Positions 34,791 to 46,195 of a DNA stretch of 64,000 nucleotides are shown piece after piece. Position numbers and translations under genes: made by a program. Origin of the DNA: Flammula alnicola (lineage: Eukaryota; Basidiomycota; Agaricomycetes; Agaricales; Strophariaceae); assembly GCA_015499995.1 (NCBI GenBank), contig JADNRV010000035.1, positions 186,001-250,000 of the forward strand, read 5' to 3'. How positions within the stretch are numbered: position 1 is the first letter of the stretch; every line of letters begins with the position of its first letter. The notes under the pieces are model-generated. The model worked only from the letters and a program-made list of their open reading frames with translations. It had not been told where the DNA came from and made no database searches.

Positions 34791-35331
34791 ATTTTCGCGG
34801 ACTAGAGTGTACCTTTCGATAAAAGTCAAAAGAATGCCTTTTCAGTGGGACGACTGCTAGTATTTATACGTACGCCGTGGGTCATTTCCGAGAGAAGAAA
34901 ACGAAGTAAATGCCAAGTACAGATGTCACTCCTTGGGCAGGTATGTTCGGCGGCGGCTGAAAGGTTCATGATTCGAGACAGAAGGTCCGTGTATGTTCCA
35001 GACAGATGTCGGAGAGGTGCCTGTGGACGTGAGATATATTTAATACAATGGAAGGGGACGGAGGTGTCTTTCTGAGCCCAATAGCGCTTTCAAAGCCAGA
35101 TTCAGGGAGCTAGACTACTGGAGAGTCGCCACATGTCAATCAACACAATCGGAAGAATACCTATCCACAGGAAGGTTAAAATACGAAGCTCACAAACGTT
35201 GGTTTTTCCACACAGAGACATGATACGCATCGTCTCAGACGTGGCAGGGAGCGGGAAGGGAGCGGACATCATCTGAAGGTAGGCTGACTTTTGGCAGTTC
35301 CGACCTGGAGTCCATCAGGGTCCTTCCTATT
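34791..35331. other. Intergenic: promoter side of the WSC gene up to the retrotransposon
   Basis: No coding region is supported. It ends at the 5 bp target duplication CTATT (35327-35331). Confidence 0.4.
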
Positions 35332-35631
35332 TGTTGAGATTACACCGTGATCGTACAAAGAACTCTTAGTTACATTTTCTCTTTATTTCATATTATGGTC
35401 TTTTTCCTCTCTTTGTCATACATATACTATATATTCGTACATAGACCTATGTAACACCTCAGTCCATCTATTCGAGACTGAGGTGAGCCACTTTCTTATT
35501 TATGTATCCTTATATCTTACTTACTGTACCGTAGTGATATCTATTGTGATCTAGGTACAGATAATCTAATTATAGTCCATCTATTCGAGACCGAGTGATA
35601 TCTATTGTGATCTAAGAGTCACATTTCTACA
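35332..35631 (+). repeat. 5' LTR of the Copia element
   Basis: 300 bp, beginning TGTTGAGAT and ending TTTCTACA, matching 42735-43034 except at two positions (C/T and A/G near the 3' end). Confidence 0.95.
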
Positions 35632-35814
35632 GGTTATGGGCTTTTATCGTCACTAATTCCTAAAGTGGCGTAGATCAGAGGCTTCTTGATCAATCCGATA
35701 TCTAATCTTATCAGTGACGCGCTAGACGCGCACATCATACCCCTTTGACAAAAATCCTTTGTCCTCGACATCCTCTATCCTCTACCACATACACGTCGAG
35801 AAACTCTACAAAAT

Positions 35815-36945
35815 ATGGCTCCTTCATCTACATCTTCCCCCGACCCAAACGACGCAATCAAACCATACATCACAACTCAACGCATCTCTTTCACATTCAC
35901 CGGCGATGCACTCGACAAAACCGTCGGGAACTGGAAGATATGGAGTTCTAACATACGTGACGACCTCGACATGTCGGGATTGGGATCCCACATTGACGAC
36001 GCGCCGCTCTCGACTCCACCAGATGCTGCCACTCACCCCAACGCATTCCGGAACTGGACCACGAATGATCGCGCCGCACGAGCGTACATGAAGCGCAACT
36101 GCGCGACTGTCGAAAGTGATATCCTGGAAAACTTAGCGACCGCGCGCGAATGCTGGAAGGCCTTGCAGACCCTTCATCTCGATGAGGGTCCTATCAAACA
36201 AGTAAACCTTATCCAGAATGCGCTTGCTCAGCGCATCGCTCGGGACAAAGAACAGGTCACAAAGGTGCGCCAAGTCCGTAAGGACATTCGTCGGGCTTTT
36301 AGGATGCCAGGGGGGATTACCGAGGAGATGTTTGTCAATATAACCTGCCTCATCGTCTTAGGCGCCGGTCACGACCACCTACGCACCATGATCCAACGCG
36401 ACATGCAAGCCGCCACCTCCACAAATCCCTTCCTGTCTGAACAAATCATCTCGTATCTCGAACAAGACCTACAACTCTTGGAAGGTGACGAACAGCGAAA
36501 TGGCACCGCTGGACAAGCCGTGGCGCTAGCGACTCAGTCAGCACCACCCAAGACGAGCAAGTTCAACTGCAGCAATTGCAAGAAGACCAGCCATACGGCC
36601 GAATATTGCGTGCGCTCAGGAGGGGGGATGGCCGGAAAATCAATTGCAGAATCGATGGCGGCGAGGCGCAAAGCGCTCGACGCGGCGAAAACCACATCAT
36701 CTGGAGGAAGCGCAAAACAGAAGATTCCAGTAACCTTCAAAGACACTGAGGGACGAGCGTATATTGCTCACATCGACGCCGAAACAGTCACCTCGAACGC
36801 CGCACGCACTGAACACATGACACTGTCCGCCATTGACACGAGCGACCCCTCATTCGAAGTTCCCAAAGAACTCACGACGCTGGAGGAAGTTGAACATGCA
36901 GAGTACGAGGGCTGGCTCACATGCGTTGACCGTCAACTGGGCTGA
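35815..36945 (+). CDS. gag: Copia Gag polyprotein
   Basis: A 376-codon open frame from ATG 35815 to TGA 36945. It contains a UBN2-like Gag core (SFTFTGDALDKTVGNWKIW, then WKALQTLHLDEGP and ISYLEQDLQLLE) and one CCHC zinc knuckle, CSNCKKTSHTAEYC, near residues 245-258, which binds RNA. The frame overlaps the start of pol, which lies in the +1 frame. It forms the virus-like particle of the retrotransposon. Confidence 0.9.
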   Translation: MAPSSTSSPDPNDAIKPYITTQRISFTFTGDALDKTVGNWKIWSSNIRDDLDMSGLGSHIDDAPLSTPPDAATHPNAFRNWTTNDRAARAYMKRNCATVESDILENLATARECWKALQTLHLDEGPIKQVNLIQNALAQRIARDKEQVTKVRQVRKDIRRAFRMPGGITEEMFVNITCLIVLGAGHDHLRTMIQRDMQAATSTNPFLSEQIISYLEQDLQLLEGDEQRNGTAGQAVALATQSAPPKTSKFNCSNCKKTSHTAEYCVRSGGGMAGKSIAESMAARRKALDAAKTTSSGGSAKQKIPVTFKDTEGRAYIAHIDAETVTSNAARTEHMTLSAIDTSDPSFEVPKELTTLEEVEHAEYEGWLTCVDRQLG

Positions 36946-37086
36946 GCATCATAAGGATGTCGAGCTTTCCCTTGTCACTGTTGCAGTACCTAACCAAGTC
37001 AAGAAGACGCCAGTAATGTCGCTTGACATATGCCCCTTTTACGTCGACTCTGGCGCCAGCGTCCATGTGTCTCCAGATGCCTCAGA

Positions 37087-37646
37087 TAAGGCTCCAACCG
37101 TACACTATACGTATACAACCCTGGGCGTATATATATGGATACAGTTGTATACTCTATATATACTGTATATATATGGTTATACAGTTTTTATATAGGGTTC
37201 TGCCAGATGTATATATTTTTTGGCTGTGGGGGATTAGCTTTTCATGCCATTCATATGGTAATTAGATCAAAACTTCCCCGGCTCGGTTTATTTCCTGAAA
37301 ACGCCAGGAATTCCTGTCGGAAATAAAATGTCACCTCTGCTTAGCAAGGGACAACATTCTCTGATCCTTGATGCTCCGGAATGAACTTCTCGTCTATGTA
37401 AAAATCCTCCTGTATACAGCTAAAATATTCAGGCAACTTACTTCAGTTGGGTATGCCTCCTAAATTGTTGAAAATTTGGCCAAGAAAACCATCTTTCTGG
37501 TGTGATTTTTGAAACTGTATATGGCAACTATATACTGTATATTTACTATCTACCCCACTTTCCTCAAAAGTTCTATACATATACATATACATATACAGTA
37601 AAAACCATATATATACAGTAGTGTATAGTGTATGGTTGGAGCCTTA
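37087..37646. mobile_element. hAT-like MITE inside Copia pol (8 bp target duplication)
   Basis: 560 bp, with terminal inverted repeats starting TAAGGCTCCAACC and continuing imperfectly into GTACACTATAC, flanked by GCCTCAGA on both sides (37079-37086 and 37647-37654). The interior is A/T-rich, with many TATATA/GTATAC runs. No coding capacity. Confidence 0.88.
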
Positions 37647-37714
37647 GCCTCAGATTTCGTCTCCCTCCGTCCGATCACTACTCGCTCCATTAGAGGCGTT
37701 GGGGGATCCTCCAT

Positions 37715-39314
37715 TAGGGAACTGCATGGGTATCGCTGCGGGTTACGCGGGTTTTTCGATGTCTATTGCAAAAAATTCGTATTGACAAATACTACGTGCT
37801 AGACATTGAAAAACCCGCTGAGAGACCCGCTACACGCTCAGCGACCTAAACAACACACACAACTGCGGAGCGAGATCCTAACTAGGTCGAGCGACGCTCT
37901 ACTAGCTTCAGAAATATGTAGTGTGCTGTACTCCACAGTGTTTGTTTTATTTAGCTAGCTGACTTGTAGACAGCGCCTCGCGGTTCGTTTAAAGTGGGTA
38001 TGAGGGATTATTCAAATACACGTTTTATCTTCATTTCAAGCTTCGTTTTATCACAAGGATGAACGGTTTTATTGATTTTAAGGTTTTATGTTTTTAGAAA
38101 AGCTCTCTAAGACGCTACTAGCTCGACTTTCGAAGCACTAGCTGCTCTGGAGGCTCGGAACTCGTCTGAAACTAAGGCCGCACTGTGCACTACCTTCTGA
38201 ACGATCTGCTAGCCCACTTGGACTCTGTTTCTGACTTTCTCTAGGCACTCTTCCGGCCTCTAAGCACTCTTCTGGCTTCTAAATTCTTGGACCTTGTCCT
38301 CAAGAACTTCTCTTTAACACTAAGCCTTCTTCTGGCTTTCAAACGAACTCTATTGAAGTCAAACTGATCCTTTATTCGTCCTCTTTCTTACTAGACACTG
38401 CGTCTTAGCTCGAAATAAAACTGGGAAGAGATTGCTTAAGGTAATTAGCTACAGAAGTACATCTTTTATACTACAGCTATGTGTGGTTCTGGTATGCGAA
38501 TAAAATAGAGTAAAACATTCTTATCTCGTGTAAATAATGCCTGCAGGCAATGGGTATAGGGTTGAGTATTCCAGGTGACCAGCTAGCGGTCAACGATTTG
38601 GCAATTCATCCCATTTTAGCGCGCTAGGACGCTCCTGACTTCCGCGTACCATGCGCATCATGCGTGCGTCTCGGCTAGCGGTGCCACTTTATTCCGGATC
38701 TGCGGCCATCATTGATGCTGGTTCCTTCTTTCCTTTCTCATCCTATTACCACTTTTGGTAGTCCCCCGGGTAGAGGGTAGAGCGTGCGTCTAACTAACGC
38801 GTCCGCGTCCTGTGCGTTTCTCCGTAAGTCACAAGATACGCTTGCTAGTAGTCAACGCATTCGTGTCTAGCTTTCACTAGCTGTGTCTCGCGCTCCTAGT
38901 TGTAGTATTTCGTAGCTAGCTATTCAGCAATACACTGATTGTACTGAATTCGCCGCGCACTAATTCCAAAGTATCCAGAAGTCTTTTAAATTATTCCCCA
39001 TAGTGCGTTTATGCCTCGCTAGTCGTTTATGACTTATGCGTTCTGTGTTTTACTGCCTGATAACTTTTAACTGTCTCCCGGCTTATCATACGGACTCAGC
39101 TAGCTCTGAACCGCGTCTGATTACCATTGTCACAGGTTATATGACAACTAGTAGTCGCATAGCTAGGCCTTAGACTACTAACTTGGGTAGGTTATAGTCT
39201 CTCGGTCTCGGTTATATTCTATAGGTAAAAGATGATATATTCGCGAAATTCACGCGTGGCCGGTTTGCGGCCCTATCACCGCGTAACCCGCAGCGATACC
39301 CGTGCAGTTCCCTA
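37715..39314. mobile_element. hAT-like non-autonomous element, 1.6 kb (8 bp target duplication)
   Basis: Terminal inverted repeats of about 36 bp (TAGGGAACTGCATGGGTATC at the left, its near-complement at the right), flanked by TCCTCCAT on both sides (37707-37714 and 39315-39322). A repeated ACCCGC motif and many CTAGC/GCTAG words lie in the interior. No transposase frame is present. Confidence 0.88.
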
Positions 39315-42300
39315 TCCTCCATCAATGCCATAGGGGTGGGCGATGTGAAGCTTCGCATTGCACGCGGGGCCCATGTTACCCTCAAAGATGTTCTATTCGT
39401 CCCCCAATCCACTGTGCACCTCATCTCCGTTAGCGCCGTCACACGCGAATCAAATGTCCACATCCATTTCGGGCGAAATGATTGCTATATCGATGACGAC
39501 TCCACAGGTGCCGTTATCGCGTGCGGAACCATGCTTCTGAAGAAAGGCCTTTACTCCCTTGATCTCCACTCCCCTCACGTAGAGCATACCACTCTTGCCG
39601 TTACCGCCGCGCCCACCATTGAAACCTGGCATTGCTGTCTTGGTCATGCGAATTACCAGACGATTCAGGACATGGCACGCAAAGGACTGGTCAACGGTAT
39701 GCCCGCGAAATTTCCTACCCCTCCAAAATGCGACTCATGTATTCTTGGGAAACAGACTTGTTCGCCTGTTCCGAAGAAGCGTGAGGAGGGGCCGGGTCAT
39801 AAGGCGGAGGTGAAGTTGGAGAAAGTCTTCGTGGATTTATGTGGACCAATGGCTGTAAAGTCGTTTAGTGGAAATTTATATGTCATGAACATCGTCGATG
39901 ATGCAATGAGCACTATCTGGTTGATTCCGCTCCCCAATAAAGTGCAAGCTTATCCTGAACTCAAGGCATGGGAACTCGCTATGGAGAATCAGAAGGGACT
40001 CAAAGTAAAGCATTACTATACTGACAACGGCGAACTCAAGTCCAATAAGATGGAGGCCTGGCTGATGAGTAGGGGCGTCGACCACAAATTCACTGCGCCC
40101 TACACTTCCGCGCAGCTTGGATGCTGCGAACGTGTACATGGCACCTTGATGCGCAAAGCACGCTCTATGCGAATATATGCAAATTGCCCGCTGGAACTCT
40201 GGGACGAGTTTTACATCACGGTGAACCACCTCCATGACAAAACCCTCACGCGCTCACTCAAGGATGACAGGACCCCATGGGAAGCATGGCACGACCGAAA
40301 GCCTGACTACTCCTACATGCGCGAAATAGGATGCTGCGCATTTGTCCTAATCCAGAACAAACACAACCCAAAAATTTACGAACGCTCATTGGAATGTGTT
40401 CTCATTGGCTATGATCCCCGATCCAAGGCATACCATTGCTACAATTGCCAGACCAAGAAGGTATACATTTCCTACCATGTACGCTTCATCGAGAGTCACG
40501 AAAATATTCGACAAGCCGCGCCTAACCCATCACCCACCGACACGCCTACCACTGACACTGCCAACCCCACCGTCCCATACTCCATTCAGGATATTGCGAA
40601 GAGTGCAACCTCAACGCCTATTCTCTTCGATGGCGAAGACGATGAGATCCTCCCACCCGTTGGACAGCCGATCCCTGAGCCAGCCCCTGCACCCGCCCCT
40701 ATACTGGATCAGGAGGAGATCCTACCTGACGTCATTCAGGAACATGTTCCCAATGCCCCTGTCGCAGATCCCCCTCGGCGATCATCACAGATCGCAATGT
40801 CCGAAGCCGAGCGGGCCGCAGGAACTACTCGTCCAACGCGCCTCGAGAAAGCAGTAGCAGAATCCAAGGCGAGCGCGAAACAGATAGCGGCTGAAAAGAG
40901 CGAGAAGAAAAAGACATTGGCAGACATATGGGCGGAGGAAATTCGGAACCAACCTGAGATGCAGGAGAGACAGGCGGTGGATAAAATGAGGGAGATGTTT
41001 GAGCGCCTAAACATCGATCCGCCTGCAGGAGATCAAGCTCAACTTGTCGATATCGTACTGGCGGCAATTGCGGATGGGGGAAACATTGACCCGCGAGCCA
41101 TGGGAGTCGATAACGAACCCCGCTCATGGAAGGAAGCGCAGGAATCGTCTGAGGCGGCGCAATGGGAAGCTGGTTATCATGAAGAACTAAAATCCCTGAA
41201 AGACATGGGCGTCTATAAACTGGTCCCATGAGCAGACGTTCCTGCAGGTACAAAAATCTGAAAAGGCCGACCCATCTTTACCCGGAAACGCAATGAAAAT
41301 GGTGACGTCGTGCAACACAAAGTGCGACTTGTATTCAAGGAATTTGAGCAGATCTATGGGAAGGACTACACGCGGACCACCTCACCTACTGCACGTATGG
41401 AGTCATGGCGAATTCTATTACACCTGGCAGCAATCTTCGGATGGGACACACAGCAAATCGATATTAAAACGGCTTTCCTATACAGTCTACTACCGGACGA
41501 CGAGGTACAACATATGGAACAACCTGAGGAAATGGTGGAACCCGGCTTCGAGGACTACGTATGGATGCTCCAACGGGGTCTATATGATATGAAACAAGCA
41601 GGACACCTATGGAACAAGACTATGGATGCCGCAATGGTTGAATGGGGTTTTACCAGACTTTCCAGTGAGTCTTGCATCTACTACCGAAAGAGCGAAACGG
41701 GGATCGTCATAGCTGCTGTGCACGTCGATGATTTCCTATCCATTGCCGATTCAGAGGAGGAGAATGCGAGATTTAAGGCTCAGATGCGATCTCGATGGAT
41801 AATCTCTGACCTTGGTGAGCCAAAGTTCTGTATCGGCATTGCTATTTCTTGCGACCGAGAACTCCGTTCTGTCTCTCTCTCCCAAACTGCCTTAATTGAC
41901 AAAATCATTTCCCAATTTGGTCAGTCTGACAGCCATCCCATATCAACCCCAATGGATCCCGGTCTAAAACTACGGCGACCCCGACCAGGCTCGATTACCG
42001 CTGAAGAACGCAACAAACTAGCAAAACTACCCTACCGCTCTCTTGTTGGATGTCTAATCTACCTGGCAGTCGCCACTCGATTTGACATTTCATACGCCGT
42101 CCAACAACTATCACAGTTCCTCGATTGCTACACATATGCCCACTGGAACACCGCTATACGCGTTGTACGCTATCTAAAAGGTACTCGAGAACTAAAGCTT
42201 ACACTTGGCGGGGAAAATGATTTACGGCTTATTGGATTCACCGACTCTGACTGGGCTAACTGTCTCGACACGAGGAGGAGTATCGGTGGATACGGCTTCT

Positions 42301-42734
42301 CACTGGGTTCTGGTCTCGTTTCTTGGAGTGCAAAGAAGCAAAAGACTGTGGCGTCCTCATCATGCCAAGCTGAATACACCGCCGCGTTCGAAGCCTCGAA
42401 AGAGGCTATATGGTTACGAATCGTTCTAGGTGAAATAGGACTCCTTGAACCTGGGCCAACCACTATCCTTTGTGACAACAATGCAGCCATATGTCTTTCG
42501 GAAGATCCCTCCATGCATTCACGTGCAAAACACATTGACATCCAATACCACTTCCTACGAGAACGTGTACAAAGCCAAGAGTTGACGCTCTCATATATCA
42601 ACACCAAGGACAACATAGCCAACATCTTTACGAAAGCCTTAGGACCCATCCCACTGGTGCGACTACGAACTTTTGGAGGCCTACGGTAACACGACTCCAT
42701 ACGAGGAGGAGTATACTATCACGGTGAGGAGGAG

Positions 42735-43034
42735 TGTTGAGATTACACCGTGATCGTACAAAGAACTCTTAGTTACATTTTCTCTTTATTTCATATTATG
42801 GTCTTTTTCCTCTCTTTGTCATACATATACTATATATTCGTACATAGACCTATGTAACACCTCAGTCCATCTATTCGAGACTGAGGTGAGCCACTTTCTT
42901 ATTTATGTATCCTTATATCTTACTTACTGTACCGTAGTGATATCTATTGTGATCTAGGTACAGATAATCTAATTATAGTCCATCTATTCGAGACTGAGTG
43001 ATATCTATTGTGATCTAGGAGTCACATTTCTACA
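42735..43034 (+). repeat. 3' LTR of the Copia element
   Basis: 300 bp, two differences from the 5' LTR, followed by the target duplication CTATT (43035-43039). Confidence 0.95.
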
Positions 43035-43255
43035 CTATTGAAAATACATCAGAGTCGGGGCGCAGAACATCAACAATGGAGAGAAGTGTGTTAAGTGGGA
43101 AAAATTCAAGTACATACATAGCACCCACGAACGTCACGGCGCTGAACCAAATTTACAACCTCGAGTCTCGTCACTGCCCATCATGTCGATCGTTTTCCAG
43201 CCCTTCCCGCCCAGAACCAGATTCCGCGTGTCAATTCCAAGCACTAAACTTTTCG

Positions 43256-43280
43256 TGGGTCTTAATTTGATTAAGACCCA
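43256..43280. repeat. Perfect short hairpin
   Basis: Arms TGGGTCTTAAT and ATTAAGACCCA (11 bp each) around TTG. It may mark the border of the AACCGGTT-rich repeat that follows or act as a terminator-like hairpin; no adjacent gene supports the latter. Confidence 0.7.
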
Positions 43281-43289
43281 AGTTAGTGT

Positions 43290-43760
43290 TTAAAGGTCCG
43301 GTTAATTAACCGGAAAATAACCGAGACCTAACCGGACCTTAACCGCAAATAACCGGACCGCGGTTAGTGGTTAATGGTTTTCGAGAAGTATCTAACCGGT
43401 TATTTTGCGGTTAGTGGTTAATGGTTTTCGAGAAGTATCTAACCGGTTATTTTGCGGTTATAGGACCGGTTACTGACCGGTTATAACCGGTTATTTGTAC
43501 TCTTATTTTTCTCGTTAAAACAAGCCCTGGACCATAATTTTAGGTCAAGAACTGACTTAGTTATGGTTAAAACTATAAAATATCAGTCAAAAGAGTAGAT
43601 AGCATGTAATAAAATCATAACTCAGTCAGTTCTTTACCGAAATTAACGTTCCCAGGGTCGATTTGAAGCTTACATGAAGGAGAATAAATTATACTAAGTC
43701 AAGAACATGCAGTTATTACCGGTTATAACCGGTTTTAATATTTTCGGTCTTAACCAGTTA
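43290..43760. repeat. AACCGGTTA-rich palindromic repeat with a 47 bp tandem duplication
   Basis: The word ACCGGTTA or its complement occurs many times. An 18 bp perfect palindrome (TCCGGTTAATTAACCGGA) is at 43297-43314. Two identical 47 bp units lie at 43360-43406 and 43407-43453, and more AACCGGTTAT words at 43464-43492 and 43720-43737. No coding capacity. This may be a degraded mobile element or a protein-binding array. Confidence 0.7.
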
Positions 43761-44639
43761 CTCAGGCGAGGTGATATGTAAAATCGCGAACCATGAACAC
43801 AGCCACTAAGGTTCTCGGCCCGAAATCAATCGTGCGAAAACAATTGTCCTCTTCCACTCCTCTTCTTGCTCGGGCTGGAAATCAGGTCACAGTCGCATTT
43901 CACGCTAAGTACATCTTCTGGGCATGACGTTTTCTTGATTTTTTTCGGTAAATCTGCGCTTCTAGTAGATGAAACACCTTCAAAATTTGACTTTATGGGC
44001 TGGGGGCAAGGCTGGGGGCCAGGGCAAGGTTTACGGCACATTTTGATTGACAATGATAACCGGATCACCACCTGGTCCAATACGTTTTGGCGCCAGACGC
44101 GTTCCTCCAAGCCGCTTAGGTTCAGCCATGCTCGTGTCCCCCTCCTGGCTGCTAACCTGCAAGTGGCAAAACTGAGTGCACTATTTTTCCTTCGTTATCT
44201 TTCCCAAACAACGCCCAGTCGAATCGTGTGATCGATGGCGATTTACCGACAAGTAAATAGTTCCTCCGGATCTCCACGCAACATTTATCAATGACGACCT
44301 TGGACGCTGCTGCCTTGGAGATAGCTAGCGATTGCAGGCCAGACAATCCTCGAAGCTGTGTTCCTACTTGCCGAGCTGGACTCCATCAAACAAGTCAAAT
44401 GTCCGCAATATTATTGTATTCTCCAACAAGCGGTTATTGACATATTCCCTATCATTTGCCAGGGACGATCTCAGCTGGGCATGCATACGGGCACAAGCGG
44501 GCACACGCTCGGCAAGTATATCCCTGGGCTCTGGGTTGAATGATCCCCACCTCCGACGAGCTCCTCACACCCATCACGATCTTCATCCAGAAGTCGTATC
44601 TGTTCCCTTTCTCCCCATATACCCGGACAACACAGAGCG
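43761..44639. other. Intergenic, no supported gene
   Basis: Short frames at 43866-44231 and 44332-44661 have no motifs. The last 200 bases are the likely promoter and leader of the following gene. Confidence 0.35.
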
Positions 44640-45781
44640 ATGTCGACGCGTGCAATTGTGATCGACGACACAGATCCTGGCATAGTTTACGACGGAGAAT
44701 GGATCGCAGACAAGGGCAGCAAAGACAACAACGGCAACTACGGCCCTCCGTACTTGAGTACCATGCACTACATAAAGGGAACGGGAAGCTTTTCGTACTC
44801 TTTCCATGGTATGTCCTTCAAATTGAGCTTGCCACCTCCTCTCTGTCGTTGAAGGAATCCCTGCACCGTAGGCACTTATGTCGGTATCTTCGGTGCGACT
44901 GTGGATAAGACAAATCCATCACGAGAGTGCTACATTGACGGGACTAAAATCGCAAGCAGCGTCCTCAGCGCGGCGGAGAATGGGGTGATGCATTGTCAAC
45001 AAGACGGGTTAACAGACGGGCCCCATGTCATCACCCTGAACGTGACCGTTGCAAACCCTACATTTTATTGGTTTGACGATCTTATGTATGTTCCATCAGC
45101 GAGCGTACCGTTGGATAACGCTGCCGTCTTCATCAAAATTGGCGATCCGGCAATGCAATTCGGAGTTGGATGGGCGCCCTTTTCTGTGGGGTATGCAACG
45201 AGACAACAAAATTCGATATACGGTTTGGACTTCTTTGGTTCGTCGTTACACCAAGTTCATTGTCTCTCTGACGCTCTCTGATATCTGGAGCGTGTGTAGG
45301 CGAATCCCTCACCTGGTTTGGGTTTTACAATTCATCAGTCCCGTTTGCTGCTACGACTGGAACCTATTCAATCGATAGTGGAAATCCCATCTCGTTCAAC
45401 CTTAACGGAGTGGCTTCGCAGAACACTGGCGCCCAACTCAACCAAATTTTCTTTTCAACGGGTCAACTTCCTAATAAACAACACAGCCTTCAAGTCGTAT
45501 ATCAGGGAGATAACAACACCACACCGTTGTCTATTTACTGCGTCATCATCCAGAACGGCACAGGCCCAGTGCTCGCAGCGTCTAATGGAGCTTCATCAGT
45601 CCCGTCCGGATCTACTAGCGTTGGCGCAAGCTCGACCTCATCTGGCGCCAATTCGACTACTACTCCAAACCCGTCCTCATTGCCGACCCATCATTCAAAT
45701 CATACCGGCATCATAGTAGGGTGTGTCATAGGCGCACTTGCCCTCGCTCTTCTAATCTTCGCCTTTCTCTTCGTTCGCTAA
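44640..45781 (+). CDS. Single-pass membrane protein of the mushroom 'IDDTDP' family, ending in an in-frame TAA
   Basis: Exons 44640-44808, 44872-45237 and 45300-45781 splice in frame to 338 aa. The ectodomain begins IVIDDTDPGIVYDGEW and has the SFSYSFHGTYVGIFG and ECYIDGTKI segments characteristic of a large mushroom family with a two-part beta-sandwich ectodomain, a Ser/Thr linker, one transmembrane helix (GIIVGCVIGALALALLIFAF) and a cytoplasmic tail. No classical signal peptide is seen, as in many members. The function is unknown; a surface receptor or adhesion role is an inference. The TAA (45779-45781) follows the helix after only a few residues, and 137 codons of typical tail sequence stay open in the same frame afterwards (see next feature). 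Confidence 0.8.
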
Positions 45782-46195
45782 CGTGGGAAGACGCAGGACT
45801 CGAACATCAACGTTGTCGAACCCTTCAACGCCAGCCCATCGATGGGCGAACGATTGTCCAGCCAGTCTCCTACGTATATGTCCTCTCCCAGTCCGCCCCC
45901 CGGGTCGAATTCGAAGGGACAGCAGCCGAGAGGCATGGCAAGTTTTGATAGTTCTGACCGTACATCTCCGCCGCCGATGAGCCCAAACAAATCACGGAGA
46001 GTAGCAGGGCTGCAGGCAGGCGGTCCTCAATCGCCCGGTCGCATACCTACCCAGGTGTCTGCGCCTCCTAGCAGCGACGACCCGTCGGTGATCATGATAC
46101 ACGAAGATAGCGGTGTCCGGATGCCCGTGCACAGCGATTTGAATCGCGCAAACGTTAACGTCGTCGAGATGCCTCCAACGTATTCCGCCAATTAG
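45782..46195 (+). other. In-frame cytoplasmic tail beyond the TAA stop
   Basis: The frame continues from CGT-GGG-AAG for 137 codons to TAG 46195, with a Pro/Ser-rich, charged sequence (SSQSPTYMSSPSPPPGS, SVIMIHEDSGVRMPV, VNVVEMPPTYSAN). Such a tail is what the family normally has. Explanations are a nonsense mutation (for example CAA to TAA), readthrough, or removal of a 24 nt GT...CTAAC...CAG segment (45772-45795) that looks like an ultra-short intron and preserves the frame. Confidence 0.6.

Larger units (their letters stand above)
36833..42689 (+). pseudogene. pol: Copia Pol, interrupted by two insertions and two in-frame TGA codons
   Basis: Protease DSGA motif (FYVDSGASVHVS) is at about 37040-37075. 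The frame is then cut by elements at 37087-37646 and 37715-39314, with the short piece 37655-37714 between; the reading frame is consistent if both insertions and one copy of each target duplication are ignored. From 39323: GAG-pre-integrase (WHCCLGHANYQT, CDSCILGKQ), integrase core with VDLCGPM, YYTDNGELKS and LGCCERVHG, then RVT_2 reverse transcriptase (QIDIKTAFLYS, AAVHVDDFLS) and RNase H (TDSDWANCLDTRRS), ending at TAA 42689. TGA codons at 41229 and 41259 lie between integrase and reverse transcriptase. No functional Pol can be made from this copy. Confidence 0.92.
35332..43034 (+). mobile_element. Ty1/Copia LTR retrotransposon with two nested DNA-element insertions
   Basis: Two 300 bp LTRs (TGTTGAGAT...TTCTACA) flank gag and pol in Copia order: protease, integrase, reverse transcriptase, RNase H. 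A target duplication CTATT lies at 35327-35331 and 43035-43039. A purine-rich tract (GGTGAGGAGGAG, 42723-42734) abuts the 3' LTR. The LTRs differ at only two positions, so the insertion is young. Two hAT-like elements (37087-37646 and 37715-39314) interrupt pol; without them the element would be about 5.5 kb, a usual Copia length. Confidence 0.95.

Noticed and set aside
37715..39314. Treating the 1.6 kb insert as a divergent Copia spacer
   Set aside because: Terminal inverted repeats and a perfect 8 bp duplication, plus restored pol frame across the site, show it is a separate DNA element.
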